Shown: positions 1-11,808 of the stretch, one piece after another
Layout: every line of letters starts with the position of its first letter
How positions within the stretch are numbered: the first letter of the stretch is position 1
Origin: Purshia tridentata
Lineage: Eukaryota; Streptophyta; Magnoliopsida; Rosales; Rosaceae
Assembly (NCBI GenBank): GCA_003254885.1
Contig: QANT01008482.1
Coordinates: 1-64,000 of the forward strand
DNA: 64,000 nucleotides
Reading direction: 5' to 3'
The notes under the pieces: generated by a model
The model's input: only the letters and a program-made list of their open reading frames with translations
What the model was told of the DNA's origin: nothing
Database searches by the model: none
Translations under genes and position numbers: made by a program

Positions 1-875
1 GATGTCTTGGTAAAAAAAAAAAAAGAAACTAATATGATGTACTTTCTTTTGTCTTATAATTAAAAATTAATAATATTACTATAAGAATTGTATTTTTTTA
101 TCATCATTTTATGACAAAATAATATTATACGAATTGTGTCTAATTCAATTGCATTTCATGGTTGTGCAATTTGTGCCGTTCAAATTTAATAGCGTAACAT
201 ATTCAAATTCACCTAACTATAAAGTTTTTTAGAAAAAAATTTATCACATATCACATATATAGGGATAGAATCTCTTGCGGACAGCTTGCAAATTTGTTTC
301 TGGTTGATTTCTAGCATCGAGCACTCGGCATTGTCATTTTCTTCTTATATTGAGTGTTCAATTTTAATTTGTCAGTTTTATATTAAGTTTATGTTTTACA
401 TAATCAAAAATTTTGGAGTTAAAATATAACATATAATTTTCACAAACTCCATTCTACGTTCTAAAAAATTGGCAAAGAAGCAATACGGAGTGTTTTGTAT
501 CTCATATATATTCATCGAAAATAATTTTTCCCCATTCGTACTGACATAACATGCTGTAATCCCAATAAATGTAATTTGGCAAGGGTCAACCTATGAAATT
601 ATTGCTATCTGGCTAGTAGAGTTGTAAACACGAGTCTTTTATCACAAGATACAACAAGTTCCCAACACCCTAAAGATAAGAACGGCGTAAGACTGCAAGA
701 AAGCTATCCCATTACGGCGAAAATCAGCGACGTTATCTCCGTTCTTCCGCGGACAAGCCATAATTACAAGGATGAACAAAATTGACCTTAAACCACCATC
801 GGTGGGGTCTCATTTATTAAAAAACATTTCTGACAAGTTAACTCATCAAAGACTTCGCCTTCACTAAAGTAGTTG
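1..875. other. AT-rich intergenic DNA, no gene seen
   Basis: No open reading frame of a recognisable family and no RNA gene was seen. The sequence is AT-rich with homopolymer runs (for example A-runs near 11-25). It precedes a repeat-rich stretch. Confidence 0.6.
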
Positions 876-1087
876 TATAACATATAATTATATATAATGG
901 TCAAAAATTATTATTTTACCTTACAAAAAGTTTATTTATTAAAATTTACTAATCGTTATAAGAAGGCTTTTTAGCAAGATACCCACCTGAACTTTAAATA
1001 TAACATATAATTATATATAATGGTCAAAAATTAATATTTTACCTTACAAAAAGTTTATTTATTAAAATTTGCTAATCGTTATAAGAA
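876..1087. repeat. 89-bp direct repeat pair with 34-bp spacer
   Basis: Copy 1 is about 876-964 and copy 2 about 999-1087, offset by 123 bp. Both begin TATAACATATAATTATATAT and end AATCGTTATAAGAA. The copies differ at only a few positions, so the duplication is recent compared with the older array that follows. No coding potential was seen. Confidence 0.85.
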
Positions 1088-1089
1088 TG

Positions 1090-1800
1090 ATTATATCTTA
1101 TACAATGACTATATGGAAACTTTTTCTCTTTCTAAAATTCATCGTCATTGTTGCAATATATGCAATCAAGTTTTAAATTATAGTTTCTCACTCAATAGCT
1201 GTTTTCATAGTAAAAAAAAAAAAAGTTTAATTTTCATGTGTACATTTTAACTCATCAAGATCTAAGAGTAAAAAAAATTCTATTTCATGTGTGGCTAATT
1301 GGCTATATGGTTTAAATTTTCCATCTTAGAAGTTATGCATCACTGCTGAAGTATATGCAACCAAGTTTAAGATCAATCTCTCCCTAATGACTTTTTTGAA
1401 AACAATAAAAAGTTTGGGATCCACGTGAACAACTAAACCCGTCAATATTTAAAAGTAAAACAATAGTTGTATGTCATGCATTGTCTATATAGTATAATCT
1501 TCCATTTTTTGAAGTTAGACGTCATTGTTGCACTTTACTTGCAACCAAGTTACGATCACAATCCAAAACAATCAAGAGTTTAGTTTCCATGTGTTGACCC
1601 GAACCCTCTAGGATTTAAGAGTAAAAAAGATAATTGAATGTTATACAAGGACAATATAGCATAATTTTCCCTTTTTAAAAGTTAGACATCTTTATTAAGT
1701 ATCTGCACTCAAGTTTAAAAGTGTAGTGGTACATTCTAATAACTTGTTCATAACAATAAAAAGTTGGTTTTTCTCATGCATAACTGAATCCAACCTGGAT
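1090..1800. repeat. Diverged tandem array, about four units of 165-195 bp
   Basis: A recognisable core (variants of CGTCATTGTTGCA, then TATGCAACCAAG) recurs near 1143, 1337, 1520 and 1685. Between cores each unit carries a stretch like 'ACAATAAAAAGTTT...CATGTG' and then 'ATTTAAGAGTAAAA'. Spacing is 194, 183 and 166 bp. The units are strongly diverged. It could be an old local tandem duplication or a minor satellite; no family is recognised. Confidence 0.65.
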
Positions 1801-3177
1801 TGAAATTGAATCGTTGTACTTGTAGCACATTGTTGTGACTATGGATGTGTTAGATTCATTATATATTTTCTCTTTAACGAATAAATTCATTATATTTCAC
1901 ATTATCCAATATAATTGATTCGCGTATTAGCTTAGTTCTTATGTGAGAGAGGGTTTAAATCACACCTAGAGAATTCAAAGTCTTACACTAGGATATATAA
2001 AATTATTAGTGTCTGTATTTAGTACCAATTGATTTTAGTTTGAATTTTGAATATTGATCGATTAACAATGATACTAACCATACTAATTATTATTCTAACT
2101 CTTAGTTAATACATAGCACATAATATAATAGCTTCTTATTGACAACTTTTAGATACTAATTAATTGATATCCGTAATAAATTTTGTTACAAACAATTAAA
2201 CAAACTCAATATTGTCACATCTATTAAGGTTAAAAACTTAGTACTATTCTTTAATTAAGCCAACATTGACAACTTGTTAAACGTGGAGTGATTCGCATTG
2301 TAAAGTCAAAATTCAGCACTCACTTATGGACATTTTTGTTTGACCAAATCACTAGACGAGCCCTTAAATTGATTAAACTCGCAGAACTTAATCATTAAAT
2401 CTTTGGAAAAAATACTATACAAAGAATCTAGAGAACGGAGTTCGTGGTCGCAACAGCAGCGTAGAATTAAAAACGTCCAACCAAATAGAAACGCAAAAAA
2501 ATAAAAAAGCACGTAAGATCTTCAGCAACGTCCGCATAATTTTTTACAATAAGATAAGAAAAGTCCTCATTAATAATAATAAGAATAAGCAAATAAATCA
2601 ATAATCAACTGAGCTGTAATTTTCGTATACATGAAATATATATACACTCAAGAAACCTCTTTGCGGCTTTGCCCCAGTTTTAATTTGTGTCAAATGACTT
2701 ATTAAAATATGGCAACATGAACCATGCATGCAGTATGCAACTACCTAAGTTGAATTTCTTTAATAATCTTTTTCTCATCATTAAGTTCATGGATTTTCAG
2801 CTACAAGGACTTGTCAGAATTTGTGTTCTTTTTCAATCCAATCAGTAGGATAGAGTATGGAAGCAACTCTTTTCTATTGAGAATATAAATTATGAGCAAT
2901 AACCTCTCTTTTCAGCATGATTATTATACATTAAATTGTAAAATAAAACAATTTTAATTCATAATTTTGTAAAGAAGTTGGGGCTCTTGAATAAATAAGT
3001 TGTTTAAGGCCGATAAATGTCTCTTATTTCCTGGAGTTGACTCTTCAATTGTGGCATAGTGGTGGTACAAGTAAAGCCGTTTCTAATACTAATTAGCAAA
3101 TTTTAATTAAGTAGGTAATTAGTAAGGCAGTATAAATGAGCAGCAGAGAGGGCAGTGAAAGGAAGGGTGTATAAGTT

Positions 3178-3345
3178 GGGAAATGACGTGGATCTCAAGG
3201 AGTGATGTCGACCACTCATGTCATACAAAGGGGGGCCCACCTGTCCCCGTAGGGCAGCTTCTGGAAGTAGAAAAACATTATAAGACTACGAGGACTAGTG
3301 GCACAAGGTGGGACGTGGGACCCTATGTTTGGGACAGGTGGGTGG
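3178..3345. promoter_or_regulatory. GC-rich patch with bZIP/TCP-like motifs and inverted repeat
   Basis: This patch stands out from its AT-rich surroundings. It contains TGACGTGG near 3,184, GGGCCCAC near 3,233, GTGGGACC near 3,316 and GTGGGGTCC near 3,342, which resemble bZIP and TCP binding sites. CCCACCTGTCCC (3,236-3,247) is perfectly inverted as GGGACAGGTGGG (3,331-3,342). No gene starts nearby, so a role as a distal element or the promoter of a non-coding transcript is inference. Confidence 0.35.
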
Positions 3346-6300
3346 GGTCCTCGTAGGGAGGGGCCGTGTTCTGGTTGCCAACCAACCCAAGCCATCCAAC
3401 GATCATTTCATGTCCATAGCACCCGCGATCACCGAAGCCGATTTTGGCGCCAAATGTGCGTCTTATTACTTATTATTAGTGTTAACTTGGAATATCGGTC
3501 ATGACCCCAAACTCATCCATCAGATTCTCAAGGGCCAAATTGGCCAATGCAATTATATGATTGCCCCTCTTCTAACTCAAGCTCTATTCAACTACATGCT
3601 AACATGGAAGTGAGTGAACCTTACTTGTAATATGCTACCTCCAACATTTGCACCAATTATTGAGTCAACTGTCATATATTCATAACAATCCAATTTTCAA
3701 AGCAAAGGTCAAAATTCAAAATTGAGATTACATTAATCAGAAGAACATGAATCTAAATCTTATCACAAGTTTATGACTGGCCCAAAACAGAAATATTAGC
3801 GAAAAAGTTTATATATTCACAAAGAATTATGGATGGCTCAAATAATAATGTGAATCCTCCAAGGAATAGATACCCAGAATGTAATTAATGAGTATTCACT
3901 TCAAAGTTAATCAGTTTGTTACGTCTCTACGCACTCATATATAAAAAATACAAAAAGGGTTTTATCAGTGTAAAGAATATATTCATTTGCTTTTCTATGT
4001 TGGAACTAAATAACTTAATATCATTTACAACAGGGTTATAAAATTTGTTCACCAAATTTACGGTTACGTGTTAATACCTTATTAGAAGAATTTGTGTGAG
4101 AGTGAGACGACTTATTACCAACAAAACAACCAAAACAATACAAAACAATTACTAATTATAGTTCTACTACATTATTTGATCAATTTAAAACTCAATAGCA
4201 TCTAATATGATAATTAAAAAAAAATTCTAGGCCTGCTTTCGTTATTTTATGTCCAATATAGAGGATTAATAAAAAAAATATATATCAATTTCATGGAAAC
4301 TAATCAGTTTGTGGTTGGCCGGCTGGATCGAATTAGCAAAATGATTTGACATTAATAATTGTAGTTTAGTTATTAGTTAATAGCTAGCCTTGTTGTGGGC
4401 ACTAATTAATATTTATTTTTTAAGTGGTTGACCAAGTTTGTAGCTAGTTCTAGACTTGTAGGTGATAAGCATGATCTTCAAATTTATGTAGGGAATGGGA
4501 TTAGTTGGTAATTAGTAATTGCTTAACTTACAAGTTACAAGAAGGCTAAGGGAGTTGTAGTAAGCAAAATTAACTCTATAAAACCCAATGTCTTCAACTT
4601 GAAGCAGTCAAAGACATGCGCTATTGAATTGTGTTCCTATTTTTCTCTTTCAGTCTTTTTCTTTCAGTCTGTAAAGAAGATTTCTCTGCGGATTTTGTTG
4701 TAGTGTTTTGTCTGGCTCGATGGGATGGCTAAGGTCCTTGTTTGATGATTTCTCAATTATTTTCCATCTCGTATCTTACTTTGCCACCTCTCTCTCTCTC
4801 TCTCTTAGATTGCTAATCAATAATTTAAAAAGAAGAAGCGGCTTGACTAATTAAACAGAGTTTCTGGAGTTCTTTAATTAATTAGAGATTCAGTGAGGCT
4901 GATTTTACAAAGCATTTGATCACCTATGTAGTGTACAGTAATAGCTATGATCATGTATTTGTTAATGGTGGAAAACTGGTCCCATCAATGAAAGAAGATA
5001 TTTTTATTAATTATAACAAAATTAGTCGCCCTTTTTTGCGAACCACTTTATTATAAGAACTTGTTCTCCTTGTTAAATAAGCAACTAAACAATAATTTAG
5101 GACTGCAAAATGACTTTAGCAAACTATATAGTGAGCATAACACATGTATTGAAAGTGAACTTTAGTCTGATCTAAACCGACCCTAAAATTGAATTAAGTT
5201 AATCTAATACAACTAAATTTAAAGATCTTTGATATATAAGAATAATGTACAAAGGACAAATCTAAATGATTGATTGATTTGTGTTGAATTGAAGGAAAAT
5301 TCATAAATCATAAATTTTAACATAAATAGGATTGACAAGAAAATTGAAGAGTAAAAGAAAGGTATATGAAAACTAGTCAATATCGATCATGTGCGAAACA
5401 TAGTTAAAGTTCTATCAAAGACTTTTATATTACTTGGAATTTTCATAATTGCAAAATGTATATATATAAGACTAATCAATTTCACAAAACCAATCAAATT
5501 GGATAAATTGATTTTTCTCTAAAATATGGGTTTTACATTAATTATATATACGGTTTAGAATTTAAGGTTCATGACTAATTTCTTATTATCTTTCATTTGA
5601 TGTGCCAATTGGCAAGACAATGATGGTTTATATAGCGAGATGAGTCGAGGTCATCCATGCATGTAACATGCTTTTGGTGCATGCATGTAATTGCTTATCA
5701 GTTTTTGGAATAGTAATGTGATATATATTAACCTTTGACCTCTTGTCTTAATCTAGTCGCTACCCAAATTAGACATGTATAGCATATATGATGGGCTAGG
5801 AGTTATCAGGATCTTAATTTATAATTTGCACACAATGGAACGTCAACATAACACACACACTTAAACATTGCTTGCATGCAAGTTGTTTCACACTGACTCC
5901 TCCTCCTCAGATATTTCCCTAACTTTGGATTTGGATTAGGCCCTCCTCTGAGTGACACGTGGTGGGCTGCCAGTGAGAAATTCTTCTTCGCTTTTGCTAA
6001 GATAACACAAAGTAATTTGGATTTGGAAGCAAAGGTGGAGATGGAGAACTGTGTCAAATGGCCTCCCATGACTCTTGGTGTGTGATACCTTTTCCACCTT
6101 AGGGATAAAGAGTGAATGAACAATGAATATTTTCTTTTCTTTTAGTCAAAAAATTAAAAAAGGGTAACCCACTTTTTTGATTTTACTTAAATCTTGTGTA
6201 TATTATTTCTGCAATTACAAACTGATAATTAATTAGAGTATTTTTGGTACTGTTTTTAGAAAGTGTTTTCGCTCAGTAAGATTTTCGTGAAAAACGTACA

Positions 6301-6534
6301 AAATTAAAGTGCTTCATGTACGTATATTTTTAAAAACTTTTTCAGTTAGCGTTGATAGGTACGATTAATTAGGGTTTGGCTAAGCACTTCCATGTCGATT
6401 GCCTACATCACGTTATGTGTTGTGATTATTTTTGGCAATGTTGAGGTAGTTTGAGAAGCAAGTAAATAAAAGTAAAGTAGTGAAAGAAAATTAAGATTAA
6501 GATTTACTAGACAAAAGCAAAGGGCTGCAATAAT

Positions 6535-6574
6535 GCTATCACGTGATAGCTTTGTCTGTCAGTATGCTATAAAT
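6535..6574 (+). promoter_or_regulatory. G-box palindrome followed by TATA box
   Basis: GCTATCACGTGATAGC at 6,535-6,550 is a perfect 16-bp palindrome centred on the G-box CACGTG. A TATAAAT follows at 6,568-6,574. No coding sequence was recognised downstream. TATA-like strings are common by chance in this composition, so promoter function is tentative. Confidence 0.35.
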
Positions 6575-7940
6575 GCATGAGAGATTAAGTAACCAAACCA
6601 AACCAATCGCAACACATACACTCATCAGCTGCCGTGCAAATTACACAGATCTCGAACAAATTAGCACCCACGACTAATTAATGTGGTGATTTCTTTTCTG
6701 AGAAAACTTGTATGGATAATTATCTGACACCTTCTAATATTGAGTGGTAAGGAATATTAATTAAAATTTCACATTTGGTCTCTGATCTTTATCTCTCCTC
6801 CATTCTTTTTTTTCTTTTTTCTTTCTTTCAAATGTTAAGTTTTATTTTCCGTCACTAGTATAATAACATGACAGAAAACTTGCCGCACCAAATTTTATTC
6901 ATAATTTTTACTCTTTGATATAAATTGGTTCATATGTAGAGCTTCATGCATGCTAGCTAAGCTACTTTATCTTGAAGTGCATTCCAAGTGTAATTCCACG
7001 TGGCATCACAGTGTAGAGAGGACTGTGCATGCATGCATGCATGCCACATATCACACATGACATATATGATATATGGATGATGGATGAATGGCGAAGGCAG
7101 CTTGTAGGTAAAATTATGAGGTGGGCTCCGAGGAAGGCCAAGGCGAGAGCATACCTTTCTGTTCAATTTTGCCAGAATCTGTTCAAGGGTGGCTGTTACG
7201 GTGGGGCCCACTTTTGTTGGGGGTTTTGAGACAACGGAGTTGTTCCCTTTGGCTAATGCACGGCTCTTTCATCCCTTGGACACGTGGCAAGTCGAGTACT
7301 TTTTTGTTATATGTGGCAAAGTGGTGGCACGTACTTCACTTGCCACGGAAGACAAAGTAGAAGCTCATGGCTTAAGTGTCACAATTCGCTCGCCACACTA
7401 TAACAGTCTCACGTCAAGATTGCGTGACTCGTATAAGGCTATAAGCCCATAAGCCCATGCGTGTTCATTATAAATGATGCCATAACAATTTGCAAAATAT
7501 GAATTCTAAATTAGATGATTCATTACTTATGGAATTGAAATATATCCATTCGTGATAAAATCGCATCTACTAGTTATTTTGAGTCGGATCAAATCTTTAA
7601 TTAATTCATATGTGGGCCAATAAGTGATATCATAATTAACAATTTAGTTAGAAATAACAAGTTTTTTGTATATAATTGTAACACATTGTGATATTCACAT
7701 TGCCACCCCTCTCCGTTTTCTTGCAAGTTAGTAACCGAGAAAATGTTAGTAAGATTCTTTGGAATTTGGAAATGCCTTATTTGTTGTTGTTATAAGCAAT
7801 GCTTGTTGTATTTAATATCATCAATTATATTAGAAATAAAATTTTTATAGGACAAACTTGATGATAATAAATCGTATGACCTAAATCTGGTGGGACATAA
7901 AAACCAGAAGTATAAACGTCAGTTGCAATTTAAATACTCT

Positions 7941-8212
7941 TACCCCATTATAAGGCCTGTACAAATAGTGTATAAACAGTGGACATGTTTTGGACAAACT
8001 AATAGCAATATAGTCCTGCAACACGAGTTAATGTGTCCACCATTTGTCCACTGTTTGTACACCATTTCTACAGGCCTTGTAAACAGATAGTACAAATAGA
8101 CTCAACTCCTTCAAATACACATGGTGTACAAATAGTGGACAGGTTATGGACAAACCAAGGATAATATAATCCTGTACACCATTTGTACAAGCCTTATAAT
8201 GAAATAGGGGTA
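7941..8212. mobile_element. MITE-like foldback element of alternating inverted modules
   Basis: The left end TACCCC-ATTATAAGGCCTGTAC (7,941 onward) is matched in inverse at the right end (about 8,175-8,212), where TACAAGCCTTATAATG is followed by AAATAGGGGTA. A module 'TGTACAAATAGTG...GTGGACA...GGACAAAC' occurs repeatedly in opposite orientations. The left half (about 7,953-8,077) folds on itself and the right half (about 8,120-8,198) does too. There is no transposase, so it would be non-autonomous. Target-site duplications are unclear and the superfamily is not assigned. Confidence 0.65.
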
Positions 8213-9067
8213 TTTTTATCTCATTTTGTACTAAAGAGCTAAAAAAGTCCAAAAATATTTGATTTGTCTAAAAAAGTCATCTTAAAATTAATTTAATCTA
8301 TTCGTAGAAATTTTCTTTTTAGATTCCGCGCCCACAAGGTTCAAGCTAATACTGTTAAATAATACACGAATAGAAAAACAGATAACATTTATATATACAT
8401 GACTGGTCCCAAAACTCTCCTAAGAAATATCTGTGGCGTGAAAAACCCATTTATTTCTATCACATCCATCATAAATAATGTAGAGCTGCCACTATATTTA
8501 ACTTGTAGCTGCAAAATCAAACCGCGAGATTTCCATGTTATTTGGTTTATATATATAAAGCGTATATTGTGCTACGTGCCACTTCTTGTGCCAATTGTGA
8601 CCGACTCTTAGTACCTTGGAAAGCATTGGTTCGTGGCACACTTTAAAACACGTAGCTTTGGAAAAGTGGCTATGGGCCTGTGCTACACTTTGGCGTGTAA
8701 GTGATGAAAGAAAAACAGATTCTAAATTGGCTCGTCGAAGAAACGAATATATAGCTAGCTAGAGACAAACCAATATGATAAAAATATCCCAATTATATAA
8801 AGTTTTTCATTTTTTCTTATCTAAAAAAGGTGGATAAGATGATTTAATTATTTACACTGAGGAGACAGATGATCACTTAAACTTGGTTACTTGGCGGTGT
8901 TTGAGAGAGCGAGAGAGAGTGGGTTGACGTAGCGAAGTGTCAAACTTATTCTTCATTCCGTACATTGGGATTTAAAGGATCTAAACTCAACCAACTTGAT
9001 TAATTAACTAAATTAAAATCTTAAAAGTTAAAGAAGAAAAAAATAAAGGTAAAAAGATATCTTAAAA

Positions 9068-9290
9068 TATAAATAAATTAAGAAAGAAGCAGAGCACGCA
9101 CCCACTGAGTAAACAGAGAATTTGAAGGAGACAATACAGAGGATGTTGCTTAACGCATTTGCCAGAACTTGTTAGCAAGCTAGGGACCCTCCTCGTAACT
9201 GGTGACTGTGTGCTGAAAAATGAAATGCAAGCCATGCGCACGTGACGCTTATGTGCTACAGCTAGCCTTTCTTGAGTATTATCCAAGCCA
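9068..9290 (+). other. Leader-like segment A, related to segment at 10,991
   Basis: TATAAAT at 9,068 precedes GGATGTTGCTTAACGCATTTG at 9,141. A second conserved block, CTTGAGTATTATCCAAGCCA, begins at 9,271. Both blocks recur in the same order in segment B. From the ATG at 9,143 only a 10-codon frame opens, so any product is more likely a non-coding RNA or a relic than a protein. Function is unknown. Confidence 0.4.
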
Positions 9291-10990
9291 TTTTTGATTG
9301 CTTGTTAGTTTAAAATGTGTACGTGGTGATCTTGGAGAACATATTGTGCATCACTGTAAATATTATGAGCGTATCAAAATTATCAAATTTATATATCCAA
9401 TATACTATATCAGACTTCATCGCAATGACCTTTTGAATACGAAGAAGCTTATCATTACCCAGAATGGAAAGCCTTTTCTCCTGGACTGAAAGGACCAAAA
9501 TACCCCCCCTCGACCGTCTTGGATATATGGCATGTTGACCAAACCTAGCTTAGAGCTATTGGATTTGATTTTCCATGCACTTATAATTTGAACCGTTGAT
9601 TATTACACTAACTGGATGTTTCCAAAGTCAAGACTGACAGGCTTTGACCAGCCTTATTTAAACCATATATGTGAGTACGTGGAGAGAGTAGTATTACTAA
9701 TTAATTCTTGCTTTTTATTCTTCCACAAACAAAACAAGTGACAAGTTGAAGCTTAATATATTTTATGTGGATTCACACGCCAAGCTCTCTGAGGTGGAAC
9801 TCTTTTTACGTTGTCTCTGGTCTCTGCCACTTCGTGTGACAATTCATCACAAAATATATCATCCCTCTCGTAGTCTCTATCTATTTGGGGAACTTTAATT
9901 GTGACAAATTAATACATATGTATGTATCACGAGAAAAGAAATTGTTTAAATGACAAAAACACCCTGCTTGGGTATCTATCACGAAGTTGGAGGAGCAAGG
10001 GTATTGTTGGAAATTCATGGATAATAATAATATTCCAATATGGATGGGTCTGAGTGAGATTCACACACTGAAAAATCAAAATCAGTGGTTCGCCGTGCAA
10101 GCAAGGGGTACTACTGGGGGGTTGCTTTATGCTTCCTAGTCCTGGGACAAGTACAAGGTCGCCTTTACGTGCATGGTAAGTGAAGTTGAACCAAAACGAA
10201 CCAAAAGTTGGTACTATAGTCATAATGTTCCCACATCTTATGCTTAATAATGTAATATATGTACATATGCTAGCCTATTTCTTAAGTAAGTAAATAAATA
10301 ACTAGTCCTACTCCTAGTAATTAAAGTAGTAATTACTGTGTTTCTGGGTCTGGGGTCACCCTACCTACCTACCCATATAACTAATCTACTCTTATTTGAA
10401 GCTTTGATATTTCTTCCCTGTACCCAATTAAATAAGTCCAACCCTCATGAGGTTGGAATTAGCTAGAAAGCTTTTTTCAGCCTTCCACTTCAAGAATTAA
10501 CTGTGCTAACTGTTACGTACTATATATGTACTTAATTATTCGGTTTGGTTGTTGTACTACTCTGCTTGTAAGTTGTAGATCGAAGAAGAGATAAGGTATT
10601 CTTGTATACCCAAAAAAGAGATAAGGTATTCAAGATGTGTGGAGTCGGTCGGTAGAATAGAAATTCTATCCATTTTTCATCACCATATATAGCTTAGAGA
10701 TCAAACGGTTGTTATCAATCCTAAAACGGAGGTTTTAAGGTGATTAAATAATTATAATTAAATGCATGGACCGCAAAGGGCAACGTGCGCCATGCCATGC
10801 ATATTAATTAATAATGATAAGAATTAATTAAAGGAGAATTGGTGAATTAAAAAAGAAACAAAGAAGAATAAGGCAGTAGCGTAAAATTCCATCAAAATTC
10901 TCATTCTCCTACTGGGTAATAAATGGGTACGTGATTGTGTGAATGACAATTAATTAAAATTGGGATTTGTGAGAATTTAGCGTAACGAAC

Positions 10991-11116
10991 TATAAATGGG
11001 ATTAGGGGGGGTGCAGAGAGAAGAAACTAATTAAGGATGTTGCTTGACGCATTTGGCATCTCAGTCTCACAGCTGCCTTGCTTTGATTTTGGGGTCCCTT
11101 CTTTCCTTCCATGATT

Positions 11117-11154
<38 letters not shown>

Positions 11155-11245
11155 ACCACTCACACGTGCCTCACTGCCTCCTCCATAATATATATATATA
11201 TTTATTTATTTATGCTTGAGTCATTTCCAAGCCATGTAACATTCT
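10991..11245 (+). other. Leader-like segment B, related to segment at 9,068
   Basis: TATAAAT at 10,991 precedes GGATGTTGCTTGACGCATTT at 11,035, one base different from segment A over the shared core. A block CTTGAGTCATTTCCAAGCCA starts at 11,215. Between the blocks lies a (AG)17 expansion. The ATG at 11,037 opens a 25-codon frame starting MLLDAF (segment A starts MLLNAF and stops early). I do not recognise the peptide. Confidence 0.4.
11119..11152. repeat. (AG)17 microsatellite
   Basis: This is an uninterrupted AG dinucleotide run of 34 bp. It lies between the two conserved blocks of segment B and explains part of the length difference from segment A. Confidence 0.95.
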
Positions 11246-11765
11246 CTATCTACGTTCCATTATGAATATTTCATTCCCTTTTTAAAACAAAAAATTATAT
11301 ACGTATCTAGCACCAAAGTACTGCTCCATATATTAATTAATTAATTAACTATTAGTATTACTTGAACTGATCACTGAGCACGACCCATTAAATCCTTTTA
11401 CCTCTGTTGGAATTCAAGAGTCAAACGGGATAGTCAAAGTCCATATCATATCGACAAAGCTTAGAGTTAGGGGGCCTTATTATTCCTACTAGTAATTTAG
11501 TACATAGTTCTTGCGGTCCATGACATCTTTAATTGACTGCAAGAAAAGAGTGCCCTTTGGGATGTGACAGTACATAATATATATGTCATGGCGAAGAAAT
11601 ATTAATTTCTTAGAAATTTATTTATGCCTGCCACTTTTATTTAAATTATAAAGTTTGAACGAGTATACGACATGAAAAAAAAAATCAACAAGGTAATGAA
11701 GTATCTTATAACATTGCTAATTGTTGGCTATTCCTGGTACACCCCCCTTTCTATTCGTGGAAATT

Positions 11766-11808
11766 AATTAGATGAAGTTGAGCTAGCTCCACTCAACTTC
11801 ATCTAATT
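11766..11808. repeat. Perfect 17-bp hairpin with 9-nt loop
   Basis: AATTAGATGAAGTTGAG (11,766-11,782) is followed by a 9-nt loop and its exact reverse complement (11,792-11,808). There is no T-run immediately after it and no gene end nearby, so it is not called a terminator. It is too short for a typical plant miRNA precursor. Confidence 0.85.

Larger units (their letters stand above)
1801..7940. other. Gene-poor intergenic DNA with scattered regulatory-looking patches
   Basis: No credible coding gene was found; short reading frames here lack family features. A GC-richer patch at 3,170-3,460 and a G-box palindrome at 6,535 are listed separately. The stretch 7,000-7,460 is also less AT-rich and holds ACGTG-type motifs and CATGCATG repeats (near 7,027-7,045) with no supported product. 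Confidence 0.55.

Noticed and set aside
3298-3613. Two overlapping frames in the GC-rich patch
   Set aside because: Neither shows a conserved motif, signal peptide or splice context; the patch is better read as regulatory DNA.
4701-4725. TGTTTTGTCTGGCTCGATGG resembles the miR166 star strand
   Set aside because: No matching mature miR166 (TCGGACCAGGCTTCATTCCCC) lies within a plausible hairpin distance, and the match is imperfect.
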